Assembly (NCBI GenBank): GCA_964536135.1
Contig: CAZHVM010000002.1
Span: 1-64,000, forward strand
Source: JAKPKF01 sp964536135
GTDB taxonomy: Bacteria; Patescibacteriota; Dojkabacteria; SC72
DNA length: 64,000 bases
Direction: 5' to 3'
Shown here: one piece after another, positions 7,174-16,224 of the stretch
Position numbering within the stretch: the stretch's first letter is position 1
Layout: every line of letters begins with the position of its first letter
Notes under the pieces: generated by a model
Seen by the model: only the letters and a program-made list of their open reading frames with translations
What the model was told of the DNA's origin: nothing
The model's database searches: none
Translations under genes and position numbers: made by a program

Positions 7174-7938
7174 TCAAACAACCACCCCCCAATCCCTAGT
7201 ATCTGTTAATAAAACAGGATTATTTTTTCTAACTATAACCATATATTCAAACATTACACTATCCCCCCCCCTCTCTGTTTTCTCTGACCAACCATCATCA
7301 TCTGTAAATACCTTACCTGTATCATCTACAACCTGACACTCCACACATATAACCATACCATCTACTAGAAGCTCTCCTACACCTCTCTTCCCAAATGCAG
7401 GTATATCTGGATACTCATGTAGACCTTTTCCTATACCGTGACCTACAAACACCTTAAGAATATTAAAGCTATTACTTCTAGCTTCACTTTCCATCTCAAA
7501 ACCCAAATCTCCTATACGATTCCCAACAACTGCTTTCTCCATTGCATGCTCTACAGCCCTTCTACCACTCTCTAAAAGCTGCTTCTTCTTTTCATCTGGC
7601 TTACCTAAACACCAAGTCCAACAATGATCTGTCATATATCCCTTATAAACAATACCAAAATCTATGGATACTAAATCTCCCTTCTTTAAAACATACCCAT
7701 TTGGTAATCCATGGACAGCAACATCATTTATTGATATACAAGTATTGAAATGGTAACCATCTACCTCCTTGAATGCAGCCTTTACACCATATTCATCACA
7801 TAACTCTCCAGCATATTCATCTATCTCTAGAGTAGTTACACCTTCCTTTAGCATATCTCTAAGCTTAGACAGTATCTCAACAGATATTTCTCCTGCTTCT
7901 CTAAGTATTTTTTCTTCTTTTGGTTTTTTAATTATCAT
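7174..7938 (-). CDS. map: Methionine aminopeptidase, type I
   Basis: Removes the initiator Met from nascent proteins; a dinuclear metal enzyme. From the ATG at 7938 there are 254 residues. The expected ligands are visible: Asp in VSIDFG, Asp in MTDHCW, His in GHGIG, Glu in ICVECQ and Glu in MFEYMV; CISINDVAVHG carries the substrate His. An in-frame TTG at 7944 is excluded because it overlaps the TATAAT box at 7944-7949, which lies 5 nt before the ATG. The stop is TGA. The loop before the last ligand (VFTDDDGWSEKTERGG) is longer than I would expect. Confidence 0.92.
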   Translation of the reverse strand: MIIKKPKEEKILREAGEISVEILSKLRDMLKEGVTTLEIDEYAGELCDEYGVKAAFKEVDGYHFNTCISINDVAVHGLPNGYVLKKGDLVSIDFGIVYKGYMTDHCWTWCLGKPDEKKKQLLESGRRAVEHAMEKAVVGNRIGDLGFEMESEARSNSFNILKVFVGHGIGKGLHEYPDIPAFGKRGVGELLVDGMVICVECQVVDDTGKVFTDDDGWSEKTERGGDSVMFEYMVIVRKNNPVLLTDTRDWGVVV

Positions 7939-7943
7939 GACCA

Positions 7944-7949
7944 ATTATA
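7944..7949 (-). promoter_or_regulatory. -10 box 5 nt from the map start codon
   Basis: TATAAT on the minus strand, 5 nt before the ATG at 7938. Transcription starting at the usual distance from this box would begin at or next to the start codon, giving a leaderless mRNA. Confidence 0.6.
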
Positions 7950-7954
7950 CTACT

Positions 7955-9124
7955 TTAACCTACGATATATAACTCTTTCTCAGCCCTAGTAACAGCAGTG
8001 TACAACCATCTTCTCCACAGATCATCTGTCATACGAGGAAACCTCTCTTCAAATACTACAACCCTTCTTGCTTGACTTCCCTGTGCCTTGTGTACAGTTA
8101 GGGCATACCCAAAGTCAAAGAGATTAATCTCTCTAATTAATGTTTTCCCATCTACAAGAGAATTGTTAAACTGTTTTTCGCTAATTAACCCAACAAAACA
8201 TTCATCCTCACCATCTAAAGCTATCTCTGCATCTAAACAACCCTTAATGTCGCTCTTGGACATAGATACTACTGTACCCATCATTCCATTAAATACCCCT
8301 GCATTAGCATTGTTCTTCAAACAGATTACCCTGTCACCATATGTAGGAGCCTGTGTCTCAAACTCTAGTAATTGCCTAATACCCTTGTTTAGATTAATCC
8401 TAGTATTGTTGTAGCCCACAAGTACCATTGTTTGGTCATCAAAAGAGGAGAATATGTCAGTAACAAACTCCTGTGTATCCTCATCCTGCTTAGAAAGCTT
8501 CCTAACAGTGTCAGAGAAAGCCATCTTAGGAACACCACCATACTTTCTTACCATTTCAGACACCTGTATTATTGGGTTATCTTTCTCCTGTCTAAATATC
8601 TCTTCTAGTTTAAGAACTGGTTTTTCCATGAGGTTAAAACTACTCTCAATTGGAGGAAGCTGACCATGGTCTCCCACAGCAAGTACAGGAACTCCAAAAG
8701 AAAGAAGATCGTTCCATATGTCCTTGGTAATCATGGATGCCTCATCTACAACGATTAAGTCATATTCAAATTCTTCCTTTGGTTTCTTCTCCCACCCAAT
8801 TATATTGTCATCATCATCTACAATTGCCTTGTAAATTAACCTGTGTATTGTTCCTGTGTAATCTACCTTTCTAAGTGATTTTACATCCCTAAGCTTTCTG
8901 TCTAGTACCCTTGAAGCCTTACCTGTAAAACTACAGTATGCAATTCTAATCTTTTTGTTCTCATCATGGATTTTCAATCCCAAATATCCAAGTAGAGTAG
9001 TTTTACCTGTCCCAGCATATCCCCCAAATGTTAAATACTGGAGTTTAGGATTTCTGTACCACTCCTGTATACTGTCTAGTATCTCTAGCTGTTTTTTTGA
9101 AAATTCAAACGTGTCTTGAGATAT
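7955..9124 (-). CDS. RecD-like ATP-dependent DNA helicase (AAA_30 / UvrD_C_2)
   Basis: Superfamily 1 DNA helicase of about 389 residues. Seen from the N-terminus: FEFSKKQLEIL (Q-like motif), Walker A GGYAGTGKT (about 34-42), Walker B VVDEAS, motif III GDHGQLPP, and a C-terminal UvrD_C_2 segment ALTVHKAQGSQ followed by YTAVTRA. The frame from the stop at 9143-9145 to Walker A contains no ATG, GTG or TTG; the first TTG (8983) lies after Walker A and would destroy the enzyme. The ATA at 9124 is my best start guess, which is unusual. Small helicases of this type are known from CPR bacteria and phages; a repair role is likely. Confidence 0.8.
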   Translation of the reverse strand: MSQDTFEFSKKQLEILDSIQEWYRNPKLQYLTFGGYAGTGKTTLLGYLGLKIHDENKKIRIAYCSFTGKASRVLDRKLRDVKSLRKVDYTGTIHRLIYKAIVDDDDNIIGWEKKPKEEFEYDLIVVDEASMITKDIWNDLLSFGVPVLAVGDHGQLPPIESSFNLMEKPVLKLEEIFRQEKDNPIIQVSEMVRKYGGVPKMAFSDTVRKLSKQDEDTQEFVTDIFSSFDDQTMVLVGYNNTRINLNKGIRQLLEFETQAPTYGDRVICLKNNANAGVFNGMMGTVVSMSKSDIKGCLDAEIALDGEDECFVGLISEKQFNNSLVDGKTLIREINLFDFGYALTVHKAQGSQARRVVVFEERFPRMTDDLWRRWLYTAVTRAEKELYIVG

Positions 9125-9151
9125 GGTTAGATATTTGTTAAATTAAAGCTT

Positions 9152-10597
9152 ATGCTACACAGTATAGTAAATCTAGCAAAAATTTTAAAAGGAATACTGT
9201 TAGTTCTCTCCCTGAGTCTCTTTCTTTTGCCGTCTAACATACAAGCACAAGAGAGTACTCAACTTAAATCTGTAACATATTTTACCGGTATTGGATGCCC
9301 TCACTGTGCAAAGGTTGCCCCAGTCTTGCATGAGAAGGTAAATACAGATGGGAAGTTTCTGCTCGTCGAGTACGAGATATACCAGCAAAGTGCAAATGCT
9401 AAGTATCTAAATACATATGGGAGTAGGTATGGTAGTGGTCTTGGAATACCTTTGGTCTTGTATGATGAACCAAACTATGATCTTGGAGATGTAAATATTT
9501 TAAAGAATTTTAGCAGTAATCTTGGAAAGACACCGATCAATACATTTGAATTAACAAATGGGTATATGGATATGCTTTCTGCAGATTTAAACAAATTTGA
9601 GGGCAAGCCCAAAATATATGGGAAGGATAGGGTGGCATACCAAAATACAAATAAAGATTTGAGCCCAGAAGAGAACAAACTTGTGAGAGATTTCCTTCTG
9701 ACACAAGATTTAAATGCATATGTAAAAGAATTAAATGGTAAAGAGGTAAAAACCCTTACAATTAAACTCTCGGGTGCAGAAGAGATCTATAATTATGGGA
9801 TATCCATTGGTAGCTGGAATATCCTTTGGAGAGGAGATGCTCCACAAGGCACATCAGCAAGTAACAATACTTCTAGTGATAATTCACAAACAACCATAGA
9901 CAGTAATATCTCCATTTTTAAGGTCATAGGATTAGCACTGACAGACTCCATTAATCCATGTGCACTCTCAGTACTACTTATGATGTTAATTGCCGTTACA
10001 ACTTATCATCCAAAAGATAGGAAACAAGTACTTTGGTCTGGGTTAGCTTTCATAACTGCAGTCTTTGTCACATACTTCATATATGGTCTTTTAATTGTAA
10101 AAGCTTTTGAAGTACTTCAAGCATTCAGTAATGTTCGCTTGTATCTTTACAAGGGTTTAGCAATTGGTGCCATTGTACTTGGACTGTTGGAATTAAAAGA
10201 CTTCTTCTTTTACAAACCTGGTGGAGTAGGTACAGAAATGCCTCTCTTTTTGCGTCCTAAGGTTCAAAAGATATTGGCTCGAATAACATCTCCCCTTGGA
10301 GCATTTGGACTTGGTATGTTTGTAACACTATTTTTACTACCATGTACAATTGGGCCATACATAATACTTGGAGGGATGCTTTCCTTTGGAGAGTTCTTCC
10401 AGTCTGTACCAATTCTTTCTCTGTACAATTTCATTTTTGTACTTCCAATGATTGTTATTGTCTTCCTAATCTTCTTTGGTTCAAAAGATATTAAGCAGAT
10501 ATCTTCTTGGAAAGAGAAGAATATTCGTTTTATACACCTCGTAATTGGCCTACTGTTTGTACTCCTTGGAACTGCGATGCTTTTGGGTTGGATTTAG
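9152..10597 (+). CDS. Thioredoxin-like domain fused to a CcdA/DsbD-type membrane electron carrier
   Basis: 481-residue membrane thiol-disulfide protein. A signal/anchor (about 9-32) precedes a thioredoxin-like domain with GCPHC (CxxC) near residue 49. After a Ser/Asn/Thr linker (about 232-250) comes a six-helix CcdA/DsbD-type domain with the paired motifs NPCAL and LLPCTIGPY, whose Cys pass electrons across the membrane in that family. It would move reducing power out of the cell to keep exported Cys-rich proteins correctly bonded. It is divergent from the helicase gene with about 27 nt between them. The reductant is plausibly thioredoxin reductase (4604-5545); this link is inferred. Confidence 0.85.
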   Translation: MLHSIVNLAKILKGILLVLSLSLFLLPSNIQAQESTQLKSVTYFTGIGCPHCAKVAPVLHEKVNTDGKFLLVEYEIYQQSANAKYLNTYGSRYGSGLGIPLVLYDEPNYDLGDVNILKNFSSNLGKTPINTFELTNGYMDMLSADLNKFEGKPKIYGKDRVAYQNTNKDLSPEENKLVRDFLLTQDLNAYVKELNGKEVKTLTIKLSGAEEIYNYGISIGSWNILWRGDAPQGTSASNNTSSDNSQTTIDSNISIFKVIGLALTDSINPCALSVLLMMLIAVTTYHPKDRKQVLWSGLAFITAVFVTYFIYGLLIVKAFEVLQAFSNVRLYLYKGLAIGAIVLGLLELKDFFFYKPGGVGTEMPLFLRPKVQKILARITSPLGAFGLGMFVTLFLLPCTIGPYIILGGMLSFGEFFQSVPILSLYNFIFVLPMIVIVFLIFFGSKDIKQISSWKEKNIRFIHLVIGLLFVLLGTAMLLGWI

Positions 10598-10599
10598 GA

Positions 10600-10605
10600 T
10601 ATACT
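10600..10605 (+). promoter_or_regulatory. -10 box 6 nt from the exonuclease start codon
   Basis: TATACT, then 6 nt, then the ATG at 10612; it overlaps the stop-codon region of the preceding gene. Points to leaderless transcription of the exonuclease gene. Confidence 0.55.
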
Positions 10606-10611
10606 AAAAAT

Positions 10612-11355
10612 ATGGAGAAACCCTTCTTGTATTTTGATACAGAAACAACAGATGCAAATATTAAAGATCTTCTTCAACTAGCTTTTGTTACGGACAGTGA
10701 TGTTGCATTAAATCTTTTTTTCAAACCTACTCAAGAGATATCTTTTTCAGCCATGGCAGTGAACCATATAACTCCAGAGATGGTAGAGGACAAGAAGCCA
10801 TTTGAACAGACAGAATTACTAAAGGAGAATATTGATCCGGAATTTACAGGGAGTTCATTAATCGAATACCTTAATTTCTTAGCGGAGAAATATATTTGGG
10901 TTGCACACAACATAGACTTTGACAAAGAGGTACTAGAAAGGAAAGGAATTAAGTTGCCACACACCATCTGTACATTGAAATTAGCTAGAAATATGTTCAC
11001 TAACGGAGACAATGACCTAGAGAGTTACTCTTTGCAGTATCTTCGTTACTATCTTGGTCTTTACAAAAAAGAAAATGATAACCACAATACAGCCCACGAC
11101 GCATTAAGTGATGTATATTTTCTACGGGATCTTTTTCATTACATGCAAGAACACAGTAAACTTACTACAGAGAGTATGTTAACCATATCCAAAGAACCGC
11201 AATATATGCGTCAGATGACTTTTGGGAAATATGCAGGCAAAACACTAGAAGATATTGCCAGGATAGATAGAAGTTATCTAGAATGGATTAAGGATAATAT
11301 GTTCGACAAACCAGATTTGCAATGGAATGCGAATAGGGTATTAAGTGTTACTTAA
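10612..11355 (+). CDS. DEDDh 3'-5' exonuclease (ExoX/DnaQ-like) with C-terminal DUF3820-like domain
   Basis: 247-residue DnaQ-fold exonuclease. Seen: motif I FDTETTD (about 7-13), motif II AHNIDFDKE (about 99-107), motif III HDALSDV (about 163-169), giving the D-E-D-D-H set. The C-terminal segment TFGKYAGKTLEDIA with SYLEWI is the DUF3820-like module often attached to ExoX-type nucleases. The longer frame starting at 10507 overlaps the previous gene; I use the ATG at 10612 because the DnaQ fold starts there and a -10 box precedes it by 6 nt. Likely role: DNA repair or nucleotide recycling. Confidence 0.88.
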   Translation: MEKPFLYFDTETTDANIKDLLQLAFVTDSDVALNLFFKPTQEISFSAMAVNHITPEMVEDKKPFEQTELLKENIDPEFTGSSLIEYLNFLAEKYIWVAHNIDFDKEVLERKGIKLPHTICTLKLARNMFTNGDNDLESYSLQYLRYYLGLYKKENDNHNTAHDALSDVYFLRDLFHYMQEHSKLTTESMLTISKEPQYMRQMTFGKYAGKTLEDIARIDRSYLEWIKDNMFDKPDLQWNANRVLSVT

Positions 11356-11361
11356 GTATAT

Positions 11362-12594
11362 ATGATTAAACTGTCTAAAAACATAGCGTTACCATTAATA
11401 GCTGTATTAATCATAGGTACAGGGATTGGTGGTTATTTCCTTTTTAGAAATTTCCAAATACCTGAATATTTTGTAGATAAATATCCAGAGCTAATTGAAT
11501 ACTGCGATACCCAAGAGAGTAAAAACGGATTGAAGGTTAGTTGTAAGGCTTTGATGTTAGATATCAAACCCAATGATGGTTCTCCTTCTCTTACATCGCT
11601 AGTAATATCCAATGACGAGGAACTTAAGGAATATACAGTAACTGAGGAGGAGGAGGTGTTCTCTTTCACTAATGATATTTTACAGTTTAAGAAGTTAAAA
11701 CCAGTAATTATAAATATACAATATACGAAGGGTAATCTTCTTAAATATTCACTTAGTAGTATTACATTTGAGAATATACCAGATGCATATATACAGGAGA
11801 TAGTGAATAGGGATATAGAGGAGATAATGGGTATGGATAGGAGTAGTACAACCATACTTAATAGTTTTGATTTTTGTCCTAGACCTGAGATATTACCTGA
11901 CTATGTAGTTAAAAAAGAAGAATATACTAAGTATTGGGAGGAGAATATATTGAGTGAAGAGGAGTACGAAGATATTTCTCTTTACACTATTGATGATAAT
12001 AATATAAGAGGACTTTTTCTGTGTGAATCTATGAAAAATATCGGAATAAACAGCTTCTGCAGAACAAATCCTCTCGTAATTGGAGATATCTCTTCAATCA
12101 CTGGAGTTACATTCGACACACCAAGCGAATTTTCTTCGCCTATAAATAAAGAAAATTCATATTTAAAAATAATCTCATTAACAAGAGATAGTTATTATTT
12201 GGATTTGAATTTAGAACATTCCCATAATGAAGAAAGTAAGCACAGTCATAGTATGCTCATGGATACAAATTTTTTCAGAACAAACACAAAAGACTTAATA
12301 ACATTGTTAGATAGTAAAGGTAATCTTGACGAACTCTCTTATTGTGCAGCAATGCTCTTATACAAAGATATTGCCCCAGACGAAGATATTAATCGTAATA
12401 TGCAAAAGTATCAAGAATATTTAGAGGGTAATGTCTCAAAGATATCTTCAAGTGTCTGTATCAAATTGATTGGAGATCAAGCTATAGATATAAATGGTAT
12501 ATATTTAAAACTCTACTACAGCGACAAAAATCAGCCAACGGATTTTGAAATATTCGAAGATTGTAATAATTTAAAACTTTATTTTGATAACTAA
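11362..12594 (+). CDS. Membrane-anchored extracellular orphan protein
   Basis: Not recognised. The 410 residues have one N-terminal transmembrane segment (about 9-29, GTGIGGYFLF) and a large presumably external domain with scattered Cys. A His-rich patch, HSHNEESKHSHSM, lies near residues 288-300 and could bind metal. The gene overlaps the next start by one base (TAATG), so it is probably translated and functions with the secreted protein at 12594-15284 and the pilin-like protein at 15287-16210. No Shine-Dalgarno sequence. Confidence 0.6.
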   Translation: MIKLSKNIALPLIAVLIIGTGIGGYFLFRNFQIPEYFVDKYPELIEYCDTQESKNGLKVSCKALMLDIKPNDGSPSLTSLVISNDEELKEYTVTEEEEVFSFTNDILQFKKLKPVIINIQYTKGNLLKYSLSSITFENIPDAYIQEIVNRDIEEIMGMDRSSTTILNSFDFCPRPEILPDYVVKKEEYTKYWEENILSEEEYEDISLYTIDDNNIRGLFLCESMKNIGINSFCRTNPLVIGDISSITGVTFDTPSEFSSPINKENSYLKIISLTRDSYYLDLNLEHSHNEESKHSHSMLMDTNFFRTNTKDLITLLDSKGNLDELSYCAAMLLYKDIAPDEDINRNMQKYQEYLEGNVSKISSSVCIKLIGDQAIDINGIYLKLYYSDKNQPTDFEIFEDCNNLKLYFDN

Positions 12595-15284
12595 TGAAAA
12601 AGATATTAACTTTGATTATCTTTTGTACTATTTTTATAATATTTTTCTTTACAGAAACAAATTTATATGTTTATGCTGCAAATACAAATAGTTGCACAGC
12701 TACGGATTTATTGTATTGCAGCGATGCTGGAGGTTCTTTGGAGACCTATGCGACTAGCTGTTGCGGATATACAGGCTCTCCGACATGCGTTGATTGTGAT
12801 CATTACGAAGTTTGTTGCATTTGTACTTATTATAAACAAAGATGCTCGACAGATTACTCTATAACGTGTGATGGGCATTATCATCATCCTGATTCTCCTT
12901 CTTGTTATTCAAACAACTCTCCCTGTTCCTGTTGTACTCGTGACTGTGGTTCCTGTACCCCTCCTGCATGCCCTTCAGGATATACAGCAGATTCCTCCCT
13001 TACATCCTGCCGTGCACCCAATACAATAACAACATCCTGTGAAATTCCAGGAGAAGATTGTGGAGACGACTGTGGTAGCGAAAGACGAACCTGTTACCTA
13101 TTAGAAACAAATACAGTCCCCTCCATGCCAGCCTCTGTTAGCATACTAGTCGACAATGTTACATACAACCTCTCTACTAATTCAAATACTCCAACGAAAA
13201 TTAAGCTACCATCCACAGCCTCAAATGTACAAGTAACAGAACCTACAACAACATTCCCATCCACATCTGGTGGAGGAGGCTATGCCTTTAGAGGATACAA
13301 CGATGGTGTAGATGAAGAATGGTCAGCCATAGCAGGATGCAGTGGAGTAGACGGAGAAGACTTCTGTATTGAAAGTACTACAAACACACAAAACTTTGTA
13401 CCCACATCCAAAACTGTTTTACAAGTACTCAAAGAAAATGCAGATGGGAAAATAGCTGGAATGTACTACAACCAAGATAAATGTGACACAGACAAATTAT
13501 ATTCACTCCCAATAGAAGGATACTACAAAGTAGATAACATCCCAGACCAAAATATTACAATTGACATAACAAATGACAAAACAGCAAAAAACTGTACATC
13601 TGACACATATACTGGACTAGATATAAACAATCCATTGAGATTCAATGCTACCATAACAGATGCAGACTCAAACAGTGAAATTGAAGCCCTAATTATCTGG
13701 CTAAGCAAAGACGAAACAGTTTCAGCCTTAGTTAACATAACAGGTACATACACAGAATCTAACACAAATGACCTTGGAATAATGATTCGTAAAAATGCAG
13801 GTAGTTGGAGTACACCACTCATCTACTCCACGAATACAGACAATACATGGAGACTCCTTACTGATCAAGACAAGCTAGCGGTACAAAACCTAACAGTAAC
13901 GGAAGATACAAGTTTAAATATATCTTTTGGCTTAGAATTTAAACCAACTACAAACAATCCATCTGGACTTTACAATGTATATGGGACTGCCGTAGATTCC
14001 TACATGATTAACAACAATGTAGTAGACCAAAGCAGAATACAAGACCTCTTTAACTGGGGTATAGATCTTGTAAATCCTACAGTAAACGATATAGCTCAAA
14101 CTGTAAACGATGTTAACAGTGTATATCTAGATTGGAGTGCCAATGACAACGAAAGTAGCATCATGAGAACAGTTATCAATGGATACAGAACAGGTGGAAC
14201 TATAACAAACAGCTTAGAAATGTTCCTTCCCCCAGATTACACTACAAGTAAAGGAACTGTAACTCCCACACAAATCCCTGAAGAAGCCCTTATTGGGATG
14301 TTTGATGACATAAATGCATGGATATTCGTAAACACAAGCTCCCAGACAGATTTAATAAACGTTGGTGAAAACGAAGGAGGTATGATAAACACATACGTTA
14401 CAGCATATGATATGGGATGTAACACAAACGCACAGTATGAAGATATTAACCTCAACCCATGGATGACAGCTAAAGGAGGTACAGTTTACTCTACCTCTGG
14501 TATTACTAATGCCGCAAAAGATGTTGCAGGACTTCCTGCATTAGAAGGTGTATTTGAAAATCTTGTCAGTGAAGAACTAGATACTGGAACAGAACTAATC
14601 TCGGCTAGAAATGACATACTACCTGAATTACTGCATCCAGAACTAAAAGCAGTTAGAGCATTAAATATCTATGATTCAAATGACAGGAAATCTTACTGGT
14701 TTGACCATTTGAAAGAGAAATTGGCAACAGAGAAAGCATCAAATGCAGTTAAAATAGCAACTCCAACCTCTCCATGTGCTTCAGGTACCTGCTACATATA
14801 TAGTGAAGAAGACATAACATTAAATACAGGATTTGAATGCACAAGCAAGATTCTTGTCATGAGTGAAGGAGATATAACCATAAATCCAGACATTACAAGC
14901 AGTTCTACAAACACAGGCTGTATCTTCCTTGCTAAAGAAAATATATATATCGGTGCTGGAACATACAAAACAGGTGTAAATACAAACGTTCATTATGATT
15001 ATATTGACGCATATCTGATGGCTCAAGGACAAATTATTTTCAATTTAACAGACACAGATAAATCTATAAGAGATGGAATAGAAATCAATGGAGGTCTTGT
15101 AGCATTTGGTAACGGTGTAACAAGTGGCTCAGCCATAAATATCCTACGAAACCTTAAACTTCTCAACATCTCCAATCCAACAGTCGTTACTAACTACGAT
15201 TACAAATATCCCAATATCGCTACACAGTTCTTTGGAGTAGAAGCTCCCGTATATAAACAAGAAATAGGTTTTAAATCATTTTAA
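12594..15284 (+). CDS. Large secreted Cys-rich surface protein
   Basis: 896 residues with an N-terminal signal segment (about 4-28). The first 170 residues are very Cys-rich (CSCCTRDCGSC and similar), suggesting dense disulfides. The middle is Thr/Asn-rich beta-type sequence with no family I can name. The C-terminal 180 residues contain CASGTCYIYSEEDI and ILVMSEGDITIN, resembling the C-terminal part of large pilus/surface-associated proteins of CPR genomes (impression, not a search). It is followed after 2 nt by a pilin-like gene. Likely a surface appendage or attachment protein; no active-site motif is visible. Confidence 0.6.
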   Translation: MKKILTLIIFCTIFIIFFFTETNLYVYAANTNSCTATDLLYCSDAGGSLETYATSCCGYTGSPTCVDCDHYEVCCICTYYKQRCSTDYSITCDGHYHHPDSPSCYSNNSPCSCCTRDCGSCTPPACPSGYTADSSLTSCRAPNTITTSCEIPGEDCGDDCGSERRTCYLLETNTVPSMPASVSILVDNVTYNLSTNSNTPTKIKLPSTASNVQVTEPTTTFPSTSGGGGYAFRGYNDGVDEEWSAIAGCSGVDGEDFCIESTTNTQNFVPTSKTVLQVLKENADGKIAGMYYNQDKCDTDKLYSLPIEGYYKVDNIPDQNITIDITNDKTAKNCTSDTYTGLDINNPLRFNATITDADSNSEIEALIIWLSKDETVSALVNITGTYTESNTNDLGIMIRKNAGSWSTPLIYSTNTDNTWRLLTDQDKLAVQNLTVTEDTSLNISFGLEFKPTTNNPSGLYNVYGTAVDSYMINNNVVDQSRIQDLFNWGIDLVNPTVNDIAQTVNDVNSVYLDWSANDNESSIMRTVINGYRTGGTITNSLEMFLPPDYTTSKGTVTPTQIPEEALIGMFDDINAWIFVNTSSQTDLINVGENEGGMINTYVTAYDMGCNTNAQYEDINLNPWMTAKGGTVYSTSGITNAAKDVAGLPALEGVFENLVSEELDTGTELISARNDILPELLHPELKAVRALNIYDSNDRKSYWFDHLKEKLATEKASNAVKIATPTSPCASGTCYIYSEEDITLNTGFECTSKILVMSEGDITINPDITSSSTNTGCIFLAKENIYIGAGTYKTGVNTNVHYDYIDAYLMAQGQIIFNLTDTDKSIRDGIEINGGLVAFGNGVTSGSAINILRNLKLLNISNPTVVTNYDYKYPNIATQFFGVEAPVYKQEIGFKSF

Positions 15285-15286
15285 AT

Positions 15287-16210
15287 ATGAAAAACAAAAA
15301 TAAAAGATACAGTGCACAAGCCCTAGCCATAGCAATGGTTGTATTAGTAGTATCCTCAATCATTGGCCTAGCAATTTACTCAAGGGCTGCAAAAGACAAA
15401 TTACTTTCTGTAGGTGAGAGATCTTCTGCAGAAGCTTTAGAAGTTTCGGACTTAATTCTTAACCAACTTACAACCATCTCCATAAATACGGTTACACAAA
15501 CCATAGCTGGAGAGGGGAATACATTCGACTACGAAAACGGTGTAACACTAACCGAATCGAATGGACAAATTTCTGCCCTTTTTGCAGAATTAGGACTTGA
15601 CGGCGCATTCACAGGACTAAATTTTTGTCCAGTAACAACAGAAGGTAATGAATATTATCTTAAAATTAAAGAGGCTTCTCCAGATACATACTTTGAAATA
15701 CGAGCAGGACAAGTAATGGCATTTCCAATTAAAGGACAATCTATTGGCTTAGGCTGTAATGCAAGCCTTTCCTTTGCAGTTAGAGGTGATTCAAATGTTG
15801 GTTTTTCTATTGAGAAAATATATGGACAGAACTACACTAACGGTATTGCCCAAGAATACAAACCATATGCAATAGACGATGTAAAGCAGTACTGTTTTTC
15901 TTGCAATGAGAGTATGTTTTTAGGTGATGAGTGGATTCCCATTGCTGATGGAGGAACTCTTGGCTTTAACCTTAATGAACTCTCTGGTACATACGCACTA
16001 GATGAGATAAGAGTTAAAGCAATTGGTGGAACTCTTGGAGTAGGATATGCTCTTACTACAGAGTGCACACAAGGTTTCAGATTAATAGATGTACAAGCAT
16101 CTGCCAATTGTGATGGTACATACAGAGGAAAACAGATACTTATACCCGAAAAAAGATGGAGTAGTCCAGTATTTGATTATTCAGTATTCAACGGCCAAGG
16201 TTCACTTTAA
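15287..16210 (+). CDS. PilX-like pilus-assembly/pseudopilin-like protein
   Basis: 307 residues with a short basic leader (MKNKNKRYSAQ) and a 22-residue hydrophobic helix (ALAIAMVVLVVSSIIGLAIY), then an amphipathic region RAAKDKLLSVGERSSAEALE. This layout is typical of PilX/pseudopilin-like minor subunits, although the classical Gly-Phe-Thr-Leu-Glu cleavage motif is absent. The C-terminal half is an exported beta-rich domain with paired Cys (YCFSC). It sits directly after the 896-residue surface protein, so the two may be displayed together. No pilus ATPase or prepilin peptidase gene is in the window. Confidence 0.55.
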   Translation: MKNKNKRYSAQALAIAMVVLVVSSIIGLAIYSRAAKDKLLSVGERSSAEALEVSDLILNQLTTISINTVTQTIAGEGNTFDYENGVTLTESNGQISALFAELGLDGAFTGLNFCPVTTEGNEYYLKIKEASPDTYFEIRAGQVMAFPIKGQSIGLGCNASLSFAVRGDSNVGFSIEKIYGQNYTNGIAQEYKPYAIDDVKQYCFSCNESMFLGDEWIPIADGGTLGFNLNELSGTYALDEIRVKAIGGTLGVGYALTTECTQGFRLIDVQASANCDGTYRGKQILIPEKRWSSPVFDYSVFNGQGSL

Positions 16211-16224
16211 AATATCTACAAACT

